From an uncultured Rhizobium sp. (lineage in GTDB: Bacteria; Pseudomonadota; Alphaproteobacteria; Rhizobiales; Rhizobiaceae), in assembly GCA_945952315.1 (NCBI GenBank), contig CAMFIE010000001.1:310001-374000 (forward strand): 64,000 nucleotides of DNA, written 5' to 3'. The notes beneath the pieces are model-generated. The model worked only from the letters and a program-made list of their open reading frames with translations. It was not told the DNA's origin and made no database searches. A program made the translations under genes and the position numbers. Positions 30,568 through 39,505 of the stretch are shown in pieces. Within the stretch, counting starts at the first letter, position 1. Each line of letters opens with the position of its first letter.

Positions 30568-31593
30568 TTAGTGCAGGCTCATGGCATTCAGCCATTCCTC
30601 AACCCAGGCCTTGCGGTTTGCGGCAACCTCGTCGGCACTCATCAGGAAAGTCTTCGACGGTACGACCAGCTTGTCAAAGGCGGCGGGCAGCGGCTTTGAC
30701 ATCTTTGCCGCAGGCATCATCCAGTTGGTGGTCGGGATGATGTCCTGGAAGGCCGGGCTGATCATGAAGCGCAGGAAATCCCGGGACAGCGTCTTGTCAT
30801 GGCTGCCCTTGGTCATGCCTGCCACTTCGATCTGGATATAATGGCCTTCGGAAAAGGACGCCGCCTGATAGCGCTCGGTCTTTTCCTGATCGATGTGATA
30901 GGCGGGCGAGGTCACATAGGAGAGCACCATCGGCACTTCACCCTTGGTGAACAGGCCATAGGCTTCCGACCAGCCGGGGGTGACGGTCAGCACGCGGTTC
31001 TTGAGCTTTCCCCAGGCTTCCGGCGCCTTGTCGCCATAGACGGACTTTACCCAAAGCAGTAGGCCGAGACCGGGCGTCGATGTGCGCGGGTCTTCGATGG
31101 CGATCTTCTGGTTCGGATCACCCTCCACCAGTTCCTTCAGGCTCTGCGGCGGGTTTTTCATCGTTTGCGTGTCATAGACGACGGCAAAATGACCGTAGTC
31201 ATAGGGCAGGAAAACGTCATCCTTGAAGTCGCCTGGCACGGAGACATCCTTTGCCTCGATGCCATGCGCCTCGAAAAGGCCGGTCTGTTTGGCTTCGGAT
31301 ATCAGGTTCGTATCCAGGCCGAGCACGATATCGGCCTTGGTGGCGGCACCCTCGAGCTTGAGGCGGGAAAGAAGCGCCACGCCATCGGCGGCAGAAACGT
31401 AATTGACCGTGCAGCCGCAGGTCTTTTCGAAGGCAGCCTTCACCTGCGGGCCGGGACCCCATTCAGCGGTGAAGCTTTCATATGTGTAGATCGTCAGTTC
31501 CTTGTCCGCGCCCAGCGCCGGTGCGGAAAGCGTGATTGCTGCCGCTATCGCCAGCGGCAGGCGGGAAATCAGAAAATGCATGCGAGCCGTCAT
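30568..31593 (-). CDS. thiB: Thiamine/TPP-binding periplasmic protein
   Basis: A 341-residue solute receptor. A signal peptide covers about residues 1-28, with likely cleavage after A-L-G-A. The mature protein begins [11 protein letters not shown], typical of ThiB/TbpA, and contains the C-G-C disulfide-type pair at about 59-61. The ATG at 31593 follows AAAGGAG at a good distance. It is the first gene after the TPP riboswitch, which directly links expression to TPP level. Confidence 0.95.
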   Translation of the reverse strand: MTARMHFLISRLPLAIAAAITLSAPALGADKELTIYTYESFTAEWGPGPQVKAAFEKTCGCTVNYVSAADGVALLSRLKLEGAATKADIVLGLDTNLISEAKQTGLFEAHGIEAKDVSVPGDFKDDVFLPYDYGHFAVVYDTQTMKNPPQSLKELVEGDPNQKIAIEDPRTSTPGLGLLLWVKSVYGDKAPEAWGKLKNRVLTVTPGWSEAYGLFTKGEVPMVLSYVTSPAYHIDQEKTERYQAASFSEGHYIQIEVAGMTKGSHDKTLSRDFLRFMISPAFQDIIPTTNWMMPAAKMSKPLPAAFDKLVVPSKTFLMSADEVAANRKAWVEEWLNAMSLH

Positions 31594-31653
31594 CGGGCCA
31601 CTCCTTTGTCATCGCGTTCGTTTCGGGGAAAAGGGTGCCGTCTGTGGCAACGT

Positions 31654-31753
31654 CTAATCCCTCCGCCGGTCTTAACCGGATCAGGTTCCGCGGGTTGGCG
31701 TTCGACGCCTCTCAGCCAGGACATTCGGTTTCGAATGCAAGGCACCCCGTTAG
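31654..31753 (-). promoter_or_regulatory. TPP riboswitch (THI element) controlling thiBPQ
   Basis: On the minus strand the conserved elements appear in order: CTAA with GGGGTGCC at 31753-31741, CTGAGAGG at 31715-31708, AACCTGATC at 31687-31679, then GGAGGGATTAG ending at 31654. The outer CTAA and TTAG pair to close the P1 stem. It lies 60 bases before the thiB start. I could not tell whether it acts by termination or by hiding the ribosome-binding site, as no clear terminator hairpin follows. Confidence 0.95.
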
Positions 31754-31858
31754 AGCGGGGAAAGATGTAGCCAAAGGGACGCATATTTGCAAGCACCGGC
31801 GCAAGGCAGATGGCGATTGCCCTTTCCCTTGGCGCCAATCTTGGCTATCTGCAGGGCC

Positions 31859-32509
31859 ATGAACAAACCGGTTTTCACAATCCTGCTGGGTGGTACGCTC
31901 ACGGTAACGGATCGCGTGCGCGACGCCGTTAAGGAGACGCGCGTGATTGCGGCCGATAGCGGCATGCGCCACGCCCGCCCGCTTGGCCTTATCCCTGAAC
32001 TCTGGGTCGGGGATTTCGATTCTGCCGATGAAAGCCTGCTTGCCGAATGGGGCGCAGTGGAGCGCCAGCCCTATCCCGCCCAGAAAGCGGAAACGGATGG
32101 CGCGATTGCCGTTGGAGAAGCGCTTTTGCGCGGTGCCGGTTCCATCATCATGGTTGGTGCCCTGGGCGGCGAGCGATCCGATCATGCGCTCCAGCATTTT
32201 GCCCATGCCCTGCAGCTGAAGCGTGACGGCATCGACGTGCTTCTGCTCTCTGGCGAGGAAGAAGCGCGCCCGCTGGTGTCTGGCGAGCGTTCGGTGGATC
32301 TGCCCGCCGGATCGCTGTTTTCGGTGATCGGCTTTACTGCACTCGATGACCTTTCGATCAAGAATGCACGCTATCCGCTGGAGGGCTTTCATCTGCCTTT
32401 CGGCTCGTCGCGCACTCTTTCCAATGTGGCGCTGGGGCCGGTCGACCTGCACCTTGGCTCTGGCTATGGAATGCTGCTTGCGCGCCCTCATGACATGACA
32501 GGAGCCTGA
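31859..32509 (+). CDS. thiN: Thiamine pyrophosphokinase
   Basis: A 216-residue enzyme transferring pyrophosphate from ATP to thiamine to give TPP. Motifs seen: A-A-D-S-G-M-R-H at about 36-43, W-V-G-D-F-D-S-A-D near 53-61, the K-A-E-T-D-G-A-I segment and G-A-L-G-G-E-R-S-D-H-A-L-Q-H; these are the catalytic signature of the family. It is divergent from the thiamine importer thiBPQ, so uptake and activation are encoded side by side. The start M-N-K-P-V-F at 31859 is preferred over an in-frame upstream ATG at 31787. The riboswitch faces the other way and does not cover this gene. Confidence 0.93.
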   Translation: MNKPVFTILLGGTLTVTDRVRDAVKETRVIAADSGMRHARPLGLIPELWVGDFDSADESLLAEWGAVERQPYPAQKAETDGAIAVGEALLRGAGSIIMVGALGGERSDHALQHFAHALQLKRDGIDVLLLSGEEEARPLVSGERSVDLPAGSLFSVIGFTALDDLSIKNARYPLEGFHLPFGSSRTLSNVALGPVDLHLGSGYGMLLARPHDMTGA

Positions 32510-32512
32510 TCC

Positions 32513-34342
32513 GTGGCACCGCCTATCCTCAAACTTGACGATATCTTCCTCAGCTTTGGTGGCGCGCCGCTGCTGAATGGCGCGGGCTTCCAGCTTGAGC
32601 CGGGCGACAGGCTTTGCCTTGTCGGGCGCAACGGATCGGGCAAATCGACGCTGATGAAGATTGCCGCAGGCCTTGCCGAGCCGCAATCCGGTTCAGTTTT
32701 CCGTCATCCCTCCGCGACAGTGCGCTACCTGCATCAGGCCCCGGATTTCGATGGTTATGATACGGTTCAGGCCTATGCCGAGGCGGGGCTCGGGCCGGGG
32801 GATGATCCTTACCGCGTGTCCTATCTGCTGCAGCATCTGGGGCTGACCGGCGAGGAAAATCCGAAGAACCTTTCCGGTGGAGAGGCGCGCCGCGCAGCGC
32901 TTGCCCGCGTTCTCGCCCCGGAGCCTGATATCCTGCTTCTGGACGAGCCCACGAACCATCTGGATCTGCCAACCATCGAATGGCTGGAAGGCGAGCTGCA
33001 GAAAACCCGCTCCAGCCTCGTTCTGATATCGCATGACCGCCGCTTTCTGGAAAAGGTATCGACCGCCACGCTCTGGCTCGACCGGGGCCAGTCGCGGCGG
33101 CTGGATCGTGGCTTTGCCCATTTCGAAGCCTGGCGGGATCAGGTTCTTGAAGAGGAGGAGCTGGAACAGCACAAGCTCGGCAAGGCAATCGAGCGCGAGG
33201 AGCATTGGCTGCGCTATGGCGTAACGGCTCGGCGCAAGCGCAACATGCGCCGGCTTGGGGAGTTGCAGGACATGCGCGCCCGCCATCGCGGGCACAAAGG
33301 CCCGCAGGGAACCGTGCAGACCAGCCTTTCGGATGCGAAGGAATCCGGCAAGCTGGTGATCGAGGCCGAGAAAATCACCAAGGCCTTTGGCGAGCGGGTG
33401 ATTGTGCAACCGTTTTCGATGCGCGTGCATCGCGGCGATTGCATCGGTCTTGTCGGTCCGAACGGGGCCGGCAAGACCACGCTTCTGAAAATGCTGACCG
33501 GGCAACTGGACCCGGACAGCGGAATCGTGAAGCTGGGCACCAATCTCGAAATCGCAACGCTCGACCAGCGCCGCGAAGACCTCAATCTCGATGATACGCT
33601 CGCCCATTACCTGACCGATGGACGGGGGGAAAATCTGCTGGTCAATGGCGAGCAGCGGCATGTGACCGGCTATATGAAGGACTTTCTCTTCCAGCCGGAA
33701 CAGGCCCGCACGCCGATCCGCGAATTGTCCGGTGGCGAGCGCGCGCGGCTGATGCTGGCGCGCATTCTGGCGCGGCCCGCCAATCTTTTGATCCTCGATG
33801 AACCGACCAATGATCTTGATATCGAGACGCTCGATCTGTTGCAGGAAGTGGTCGCCGGTTTTCCCGGAACCGTGATTCTCGTCAGCCACGACCGTGATTT
33901 TCTCGACCGTACGGTAACTTCGACCTTGGCACCGGCCAATCCGGAGGCCCCGGATGGTCGGTGGATCGAATATGCCGGTGGCTATTCGGACATGCTGGTT
34001 CAGCGCAAGGGTGCGGAAGCCGAACGCCGCAAGGTGGAAAAGGCGGAGAAGGAAAAATCGGCCGCTGTGGCCACAGCTGCCGCTGGCGATACCCCGAAGG
34101 GAAAGGGCAAGCTTTCCTACAAGCAGAAATTCGCGCTTGAGACCCTGCCGAAAGAGATTGAAAAAACCGAGACGGCGATTGCACTGTGCGAGAAGAAGAT
34201 GGCCGATCCCAATCTTTTTGCGCGCGATCCCTCCGGTTTTGCAAAGCTGGCCGCCGAGCTGGAAAAGCTGAAGGCGGATCAGGCACGCATGGAAGAGGAA
34301 TGGCTGGAGCTTGAAATGCTGCGCGAGGCGCTCGAAGGCTGA
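32513..34342 (+). CDS. ABC-F family ATPase (Uup-like)
   Basis: A 609-residue soluble protein with two ABC ATPase domains and no membrane segment. Domain 1 has G-R-N-G-S-G-K-S-T (about 38-46) and L-L-L-D-E-P-T-N-H-L-D; domain 2 has G-P-N-G-A-G-K-T-T (about 318-326) and L-I-L-D-E-P-T-N-D-L-D. A charged linker between them and a C-terminal coiled coil (about 520-609, Lys/Glu-rich) fit the Uup subfamily, which acts on ribosomes or branched DNA. It starts with GTG at 32513, three bases after the thiN stop, so it may share a transcript with thiN. Confidence 0.92.
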   Translation: MAPPILKLDDIFLSFGGAPLLNGAGFQLEPGDRLCLVGRNGSGKSTLMKIAAGLAEPQSGSVFRHPSATVRYLHQAPDFDGYDTVQAYAEAGLGPGDDPYRVSYLLQHLGLTGEENPKNLSGGEARRAALARVLAPEPDILLLDEPTNHLDLPTIEWLEGELQKTRSSLVLISHDRRFLEKVSTATLWLDRGQSRRLDRGFAHFEAWRDQVLEEEELEQHKLGKAIEREEHWLRYGVTARRKRNMRRLGELQDMRARHRGHKGPQGTVQTSLSDAKESGKLVIEAEKITKAFGERVIVQPFSMRVHRGDCIGLVGPNGAGKTTLLKMLTGQLDPDSGIVKLGTNLEIATLDQRREDLNLDDTLAHYLTDGRGENLLVNGEQRHVTGYMKDFLFQPEQARTPIRELSGGERARLMLARILARPANLLILDEPTNDLDIETLDLLQEVVAGFPGTVILVSHDRDFLDRTVTSTLAPANPEAPDGRWIEYAGGYSDMLVQRKGAEAERRKVEKAEKEKSAAVATAAAGDTPKGKGKLSYKQKFALETLPKEIEKTETAIALCEKKMADPNLFARDPSGFAKLAAELEKLKADQARMEEEWLELEMLREALEG

Positions 34343-34407
34343 GGCATCCGGGCATTGCCCGTCTGCCCGATCTGTGCGCAGAACCACAAGAATTTATGAA
34401 TTATAAA

Positions 34408-34430
34408 CTCTATTCGATATATCGATAGAG
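34408..34430. promoter_or_regulatory. Candidate operator: 23-base inverted repeat before the chemoreceptor gene
   Basis: CTCTATTCGATA and TATCGATAGAG form 11-bp arms with a single extra T on the left, centred on the perfect 12-base palindrome TCGATATATCGA. It is in an A+T-rich stretch 126 bases before the chemoreceptor start. The binding factor is unknown. Confidence 0.35.
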
Positions 34431-34555
34431 AATCCGAATGATGTCGGTGGATGCAAGGCCATCCCGCGCCCTCACAAAGGCATGTTTCCTCCACTCTGGA
34501 ACTGCGCACCGCCTTCTCCGTCAGGGGAGTGAAGGGCGGTCATCAGGGGTTCGGC

Positions 34556-36928
34556 ATGATCCTGAAGTCTGCAACTGCCCGTAATATGTTTGCGATTATC
34601 GCAACCGGTGTGGCCATCTCCATGGCAACGGCCGGTACACTGTTCTGGCTCTCCTTCAGTGAAATCCGCTCGCGCAGCATCGGCGAGATGGCGCAGATTG
34701 GCGAAACGGAAGCCTCGCGCATCGAGACCCGTTTCACCCAGGCGCATATGCTGGCGAACAACCTCCGCTCCGTACTCTACAGCCTGAAATCGGCGGGCAC
34801 GCCCTCGCGCGAGGAAGCCGACCGGCTGCTGAAGACCTTCATCGAAAACAACGCGCTGGCGGTCGGTCTCAGCACTGGCTGGGAACCCAATGCCTTTGAC
34901 GGCAAGGACAGCGAATTCGTCAACAAGGAAGGCCATGACGCCACCGGGCGCTACATTCCCTACTTCGCCCGCTCAGGCGACAAGATCGTTCACGAAGCGC
35001 TGGTCGACTATGAAACGCCGGGCGCGGGCGATTATTATCTGATCCCCAAGCAAACCGGCAAGGATCTCCTGACCGAACCCTATATCTACCCGATCAATGG
35101 TGTCGACGTGCTGATGACCTCGGTCATGGTCACGCTCAAGGAAAATGACAAATTTGTCGGTGTCGTCGGTGTTGATACCAATCTTGCTGTTCTGACTGCG
35201 GATCTGGCCAAGCAGCGGCCGCTGGGCACGGGCTATATTGCCTTGTTCAGCGAGCAGGGGGCTGTTGTGAGCCATCCGGATGCAAAGGCGCTGGGCAAGC
35301 CGCTGAAGGATTCCGGTCTCGATGCCACCGGTTTCAAGCAGGCCATCGATCATCCCGGCGATGTGTTCGAAACGCGTGAGGCAGACGGCTCTGTCAATCT
35401 TTCGATTGCCATGCCTGTGCATGTAATGGACGGATCGCAGTGGTATGCGATGGTTTCCGTTCCCAAAAATACGGTTCTTGCTGGTCTTTCGAAGCTTGCC
35501 TGGTTGTCCGCTGGCCTGATTATTCTCGGCGCAGCCCTGATGATCGCGGTTGGTGCATGGCTTGCGGCACGCTTCCGCCAAAGGCTGACCCGTGTCATCT
35601 CGGCAACCTCCGAAATTGCCAATGGCAACACATCCGTGGAACTGGCCGAAACGAACCGCCCGGATGAAATCGGCGAACTGAACCGTTCGCTCGCCATTCT
35701 GCGGGATGCGGCGCTGGCGAAAACCCGGCTTGAAGCCGAAGCGGCGCAAAATCAGGCGCTGTCCGAGCAGGAGCGGCGCCTGCGCCAGGAAGAGGCTACC
35801 GAGCGTGACAGGCAGGTGCAGTTTGCCGTGGGTGAACTCGCCAAGGGTCTGCAGAAGCTGGCCGAGGGCGACATGACATGGCGGCTTTCCAATCCCTTCC
35901 ATGGTGCGCTTGACGAGATCCGGGCCGATTTCAATACCTCCGTGACCAGGCTCGAGGCCGCCCTTCAGACCGTTCAGGTCAACGCGCAGGCAATCCAGTC
36001 CGGCTCGGCGGAAATCCGCGCGTCTTCGGACGAGCTCGCCAAGCGCACGGAACAGCAGGCCGCTTCCGTGGAGGAAACCGCCGCAGCGCTTGAGGAAATC
36101 ACTTCGTCCATCCGCGATGCCAGCCGCCGGGCCGAAGAGGCGGGTCAGCTGGTCGATCACACCCGCGTTGGCGCGGAGCGCTCCGGTGAGGTGGTCAAGC
36201 GTGCGGTTGTGGCGATGAGCGGGATCGAGAATTCTTCCCGCGAGATTTCGAATATCATCGGTGTCATCGACGAAATTGCCTTCCAGACCAATCTTCTCGC
36301 ACTCAACGCCGGTGTCGAGGCAGCCCGTGCCGGTGAAGCCGGCAAGGGATTTGCGGTGGTCGCCCAGGAAGTGCGCGAGCTTGCCCAGCGCTCAGCCAAT
36401 GCGGCGAAGGAAATCAAGGCGCTGATCACCAATTCCGGCCAGCAGGTGGAAACCGGCGTGGCGCTGGTTGGCGAAACCGGGGCTGCTCTCACCGAGATCG
36501 TTCGCGAGGTTCAGGATATCAACCAGCATGTGGCCTCGATCGTTCAGGCAACCCGCGAGCAGTCGACGGCGATGGGCGAGATCAGTGCTGCCGTGAACAC
36601 GATTGATCAGGGGACGCAGAAAAATGCGGCGATGGTGGAGGAATCCACGGCCGCCAGCCACGCGCTTGCTTCGGAAGCCGCCGAACTCAATCACCTTCTG
36701 TCGCAGTTCCGGTTTGGCAATGCTGTCCCTGCCAGCCAATCCGCCAGAGCGACTCATGTGCCGGCTCCTTCCGCGCCGTCGGCAAGGGCGCCGGCCCCGG
36801 CGGCACAGGCCAGCCGTCCGGTCGCCTCGCCTGCCCGCGCGCTCGGCAACAGGATTGCGTCTGCCTTTGGCGCAAAAACATCGACGGCTGCGGCCGTTCA
36901 GACGGAACAAGACTGGGAGGAGTTCTGA
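34556..36928 (+). CDS. Methyl-accepting chemotaxis protein
   Basis: A 790-residue chemoreceptor. Membrane segment 1 spans about 9-31, a periplasmic dCache-like sensor follows (about 35-305), membrane segment 2 about 312-338, a HAMP domain about 339-390 and a second HAMP-like stretch near 430-480. The signalling domain has the conserved hairpin tip D-E-I-A-F-Q-T-N-L-L-A-L-N-A-G-V-E-A-A-R near residue 570-590. The last five residues, D-W-E-E-F, fit the xWxxF pentapeptide that tethers the methylation enzymes. The ligand is unknown. The start at 34556 follows AGGGG and leads into the first membrane helix; an upstream in-frame ATG at 34451 would add 35 unlikely residues. Confidence 0.94.
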   Translation: MILKSATARNMFAIIATGVAISMATAGTLFWLSFSEIRSRSIGEMAQIGETEASRIETRFTQAHMLANNLRSVLYSLKSAGTPSREEADRLLKTFIENNALAVGLSTGWEPNAFDGKDSEFVNKEGHDATGRYIPYFARSGDKIVHEALVDYETPGAGDYYLIPKQTGKDLLTEPYIYPINGVDVLMTSVMVTLKENDKFVGVVGVDTNLAVLTADLAKQRPLGTGYIALFSEQGAVVSHPDAKALGKPLKDSGLDATGFKQAIDHPGDVFETREADGSVNLSIAMPVHVMDGSQWYAMVSVPKNTVLAGLSKLAWLSAGLIILGAALMIAVGAWLAARFRQRLTRVISATSEIANGNTSVELAETNRPDEIGELNRSLAILRDAALAKTRLEAEAAQNQALSEQERRLRQEEATERDRQVQFAVGELAKGLQKLAEGDMTWRLSNPFHGALDEIRADFNTSVTRLEAALQTVQVNAQAIQSGSAEIRASSDELAKRTEQQAASVEETAAALEEITSSIRDASRRAEEAGQLVDHTRVGAERSGEVVKRAVVAMSGIENSSREISNIIGVIDEIAFQTNLLALNAGVEAARAGEAGKGFAVVAQEVRELAQRSANAAKEIKALITNSGQQVETGVALVGETGAALTEIVREVQDINQHVASIVQATREQSTAMGEISAAVNTIDQGTQKNAAMVEESTAASHALASEAAELNHLLSQFRFGNAVPASQSARATHVPAPSAPSARAPAPAAQASRPVASPARALGNRIASAFGAKTSTAAAVQTEQDWEEF

Positions 36929-37046
36929 TCCACCGCCATTCTGCCAGTCTGGAGCACGCTCGCTGACCACGGTTTGCCGGCGTGCTCCCAAAACCAGGTG
37001 TCATTGCGGGCAAAACGCTACACACTTTTTCCCGAAATGCATCCTG

Positions 37047-37081
37047 AAGGCCCGGACTGCCCAGCGCAGCCGGGCCTTTTT
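37047..37081 (+). terminator. Intrinsic terminator after the chemoreceptor gene
   Basis: Stem AAGGCCCGG / CCGGGCCTT with a 14-base loop and a run of five T, about 120 bases after the stop codon. Confidence 0.7.
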
Positions 37082-37208
37082 GCATCCGGCAAACGGCTGG
37101 CTCAATTTCGAGTTTCGAAAAGGCGGCTGATCAGCTATTTGAATGCGGTCACAGGCGGCGCGCTCTAACCTTCAGGCGGCACGCAGCATTTCGAGGATTG
37201 GCCGAACC

Positions 37209-38048
37209 ATGCAATTTCAGGGTACTGCGGATTACATTGCCGACAAGGATCTGATGATCGCCGTGAATGCGGCAATCCGGCTGGAGCGGCCGCTGCTCGT
37301 CAAGGGCGAACCGGGTACCGGCAAGACAGAACTGGCCCGGCAGGTTGCCGCAGCGCTCGGCCTTGATCTTCTGGAATGGAATATCAAGTCCACCACCAAG
37401 GCGCAGCAGGGCCTTTATGAATATGATGCCGTCTCGCGCCTGCGCGACAGCCAGCTGGGCGATGCGCGTGTCAATGACATTGCCAACTATCTGCGCAAGG
37501 GCAAGCTGTGGCAGGCCTTCGAGGCCGAGCGAAAAACGGTGCTGCTCATCGACGAGATCGACAAGGCCGATATCGAGTTTCCGAACGACCTGCTGCAGGA
37601 ACTCGACCGGATGGAGTTTCACGTCTACGAGACCGGTCAGACGATTAGCGCCCGGCAGAGGCCTGTGGTCATCATTACCTCGAACAACGAGAAGGAGCTG
37701 CCGGATGCGTTTCTGCGTCGCTGCTTCTTCCATTATATCCGATTTCCGGATGCCGAAACGCTGGCGCGGATCGTGGAGGTGCATTATCCCGGCATCAAGC
37801 AGGCGCTGGTGGCCGCCGCTCTCAACCGGTTTTATGAAATCCGCGATGTGCCGGGGCTGAAGAAAAAGCCCTCGACATCCGAGGCGCTGGACTGGATCCG
37901 GCTTCTGGTCGCGGATGATGTCGATCCGGCGGATCTGTCGGCCAATGCCAAATCGATCCTGCCGAAATTGCATGGCGCCCTTCTCAAGAACGAGCAGGAT
38001 GTCCATCTGTTTGAACGGCTCGCCTTCATGGCGCGCCGCGAAAGCTGA
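37209..38048 (+). CDS. MoxR-family AAA+ ATPase
   Basis: A 279-residue ATPase with Walker A G-E-P-G-T-G-K-T (Lys39), Walker B L-L-I-D-E-I-D (Asp115, Glu116), sensor I-I-T-S-N-N-E-K-E and an arginine-finger region L-R-R-C-F-F. MoxR proteins act as chaperones that remodel a partner complex together with a VWA-domain protein. Such a VWA gene follows at 39.5 kb, but metA and a GNAT gene lie between them. The start at 37209 gives the family N-terminus M-Q-F-Q-G-T; GAGGA is eleven bases upstream, rather far. Confidence 0.92.
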   Translation: MQFQGTADYIADKDLMIAVNAAIRLERPLLVKGEPGTGKTELARQVAAALGLDLLEWNIKSTTKAQQGLYEYDAVSRLRDSQLGDARVNDIANYLRKGKLWQAFEAERKTVLLIDEIDKADIEFPNDLLQELDRMEFHVYETGQTISARQRPVVIITSNNEKELPDAFLRRCFFHYIRFPDAETLARIVEVHYPGIKQALVAAALNRFYEIRDVPGLKKKPSTSEALDWIRLLVADDVDPADLSANAKSILPKLHGALLKNEQDVHLFERLAFMARRES

Positions 38049-38051
38049 AAT

Positions 38052-38069
38052 CCGGGTCGCAGGACCCGG
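38052..38069 (+). other. Hairpin between moxR-type gene and metA
   Basis: A perfect 7-bp stem CCGGGTC / GACCCGG with a GCAG loop, four bases after the moxR-type stop. No T run follows directly (the nearest starts at 38085), so it may be an mRNA-stabilising hairpin or a weak attenuator. No SAM-II riboswitch motif is visible in the 65 bases before metA. Confidence 0.45.
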
Positions 38070-38113
38070 CCCATCAAGACCAACCTTTTTCTTTACGGAA
38101 AGCCGAAGAACCA

Positions 38114-39037
38114 ATGCCGATCAAGATCCCCGATACATTGCCCGCCTTTGATACCCTCGTGTCCGAGGGTGTGCGGGTCATGACCGAAACGGTTGCCATC
38201 CGCCAGGACATCCGTCCGCTGCAGATCGGGCTCTTGAACCTCATGCCGAACAAGATCCGCACCGAGGTGCAGATGGCGCGCCTCGTGGGTGCCTCTCCGT
38301 TGCAGGTGGAGTTCTCGCTGGTGCGTGTCGGCGGCCACAAGGCCAAGAACACGTCGGAAGAGCATCTGCTCGCCTTTTACGAAACCTGGGACGAGGTGAA
38401 GGACCGCAAGTTCGACGGTTTCATCATCACAGGGGCGCCCGTGGAAACACTCGATTTCGAGGAAGTTACCTATTGGGACGAGATGAAGCAGATCCTCGAC
38501 TGGACGGAAACCAACGTCCATTCGACGCTGAATGTCTGCTGGGGCGCGATGGCAGCGATCTATCATTTCCACGGCGTGCCGAAATATCCGCTTTCGGAGA
38601 AGGCCTTCGGTGTCTATCGCCACCGGCTGCTCAACCCGTCCTCGATCTATCTCAACGGTTTCTCGGACGATTTCCAGATCCCCGTGTCCCGCTGGACGGA
38701 GGTGCGTCGGGCCGACATCATCACCAAGCCTGGCCTCGAAATCCTGATGGAATCGGATGAGATGGGTGTGTGTCTGGTGCAGGAAGAGCGCGGCAAGCGT
38801 CTCTACATGTTCAACCATGTGGAATATGATTCGACGTCGCTCGGCGAGGAATATTTCCGCGACATCGCCAATGGCACGCCCATCAAGGTGCCGCACAACT
38901 ATTTCCCGGACGACAATCCGGAAAAGGCACCGCTCAACCGCTGGCGCAGCCATGCCCATCTTCTGTTTGGCAACTGGATCAACGAGATCTACCAGACGAC
39001 ACCGTATGATCTCGCGAAGATCGGGATCGACCCATGA
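38114..39037 (+). CDS. metA: Homoserine O-acyltransferase MetA, probably acetyl-CoA-specific
   Basis: A 307-residue enzyme that acylates homoserine, the first committed step of methionine synthesis. Catalytic residues are Cys142 in N-V-C-W-G-A, His235 and Glu237. Residue 111 is Glu in G-A-P-V-E; in characterised members Glu here favours acetyl-CoA while Gly (as in E. coli) favours succinyl-CoA, so the product is more likely O-acetylhomoserine although the gene is usually annotated as a succinyltransferase. It overlaps the next gene by four bases (ATGA). It lies within what is otherwise a MoxR/VWA gene pair. Confidence 0.94.
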   Translation: MPIKIPDTLPAFDTLVSEGVRVMTETVAIRQDIRPLQIGLLNLMPNKIRTEVQMARLVGASPLQVEFSLVRVGGHKAKNTSEEHLLAFYETWDEVKDRKFDGFIITGAPVETLDFEEVTYWDEMKQILDWTETNVHSTLNVCWGAMAAIYHFHGVPKYPLSEKAFGVYRHRLLNPSSIYLNGFSDDFQIPVSRWTEVRRADIITKPGLEILMESDEMGVCLVQEERGKRLYMFNHVEYDSTSLGEEYFRDIANGTPIKVPHNYFPDDNPEKAPLNRWRSHAHLLFGNWINEIYQTTPYDLAKIGIDP

Positions 39038-39489
39038 CGGCATCCGGGCTGGAAATCCGTCCGCTGGAGCAGGGCGACGAGCAGCATTGGCGGCGGCTGT
39101 GGAAGGACTATCTTGCTTTCTACAAGACCGAATTGCCGGAGACGATCTACGCGCTGACCTGGCAGCGGCTGATGTCCGGCCTGCCGCATGAATACCAGGG
39201 CCTTCTGGCCCTGGTGGATGGCAGGCCCGTGGGTCTTGCCCATATCCTATTCCATCGGTCCTGCTGGCTGGAAAACAATGCCTGCTATCTGCAGGATCTC
39301 TATGCCGATCCCGAGGTTCGCGGGCTTGGCATCGGCCGCGCGCTGATCGAGGCCGTCTATGCCCGGGCGCGCGCGGAAGGGGCGGGCGAGGTGCACTGGG
39401 AGACCCAGAGTTTCAACCACACCGCCCAGCGCCTTTACGATCGCATCGCCGACAAGACGCCGTTCATCGTCTACCAGAAGACCCTGTAA
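39034..39489 (+). CDS. GNAT-family N-acetyltransferase
   Basis: A 151-residue acetyltransferase fold with the acetyl-CoA loop [10 protein letters not shown] at about 95-104 preceded by D-L-Y-A-D-P-E-V. The substrate is unknown; the sequence resembles small-molecule or amino-group acetylating GNATs rather than RimI. Its start overlaps the metA stop (ATGA), so it is translationally coupled with metA, hinting at a role in amino-acid metabolism, which is inference only. Confidence 0.85.
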   Translation: MTASGLEIRPLEQGDEQHWRRLWKDYLAFYKTELPETIYALTWQRLMSGLPHEYQGLLALVDGRPVGLAHILFHRSCWLENNACYLQDLYADPEVRGLGIGRALIEAVYARARAEGAGEVHWETQSFNHTAQRLYDRIADKTPFIVYQKTL

Positions 39490-39505
39490 CGGCGAGGCGG
39501 CGGCG

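Noticed and set aside
31224..31245. Sigma-54-like TGGCACG sequence
   Set aside because: It lies within the thiB coding region, lacks the TTGC part at the right distance and faces no gene start.
38049..38113. Expected SAM-II riboswitch before metA
   Set aside because: The conserved core and pseudoknot sequences could not be found in the short leader.
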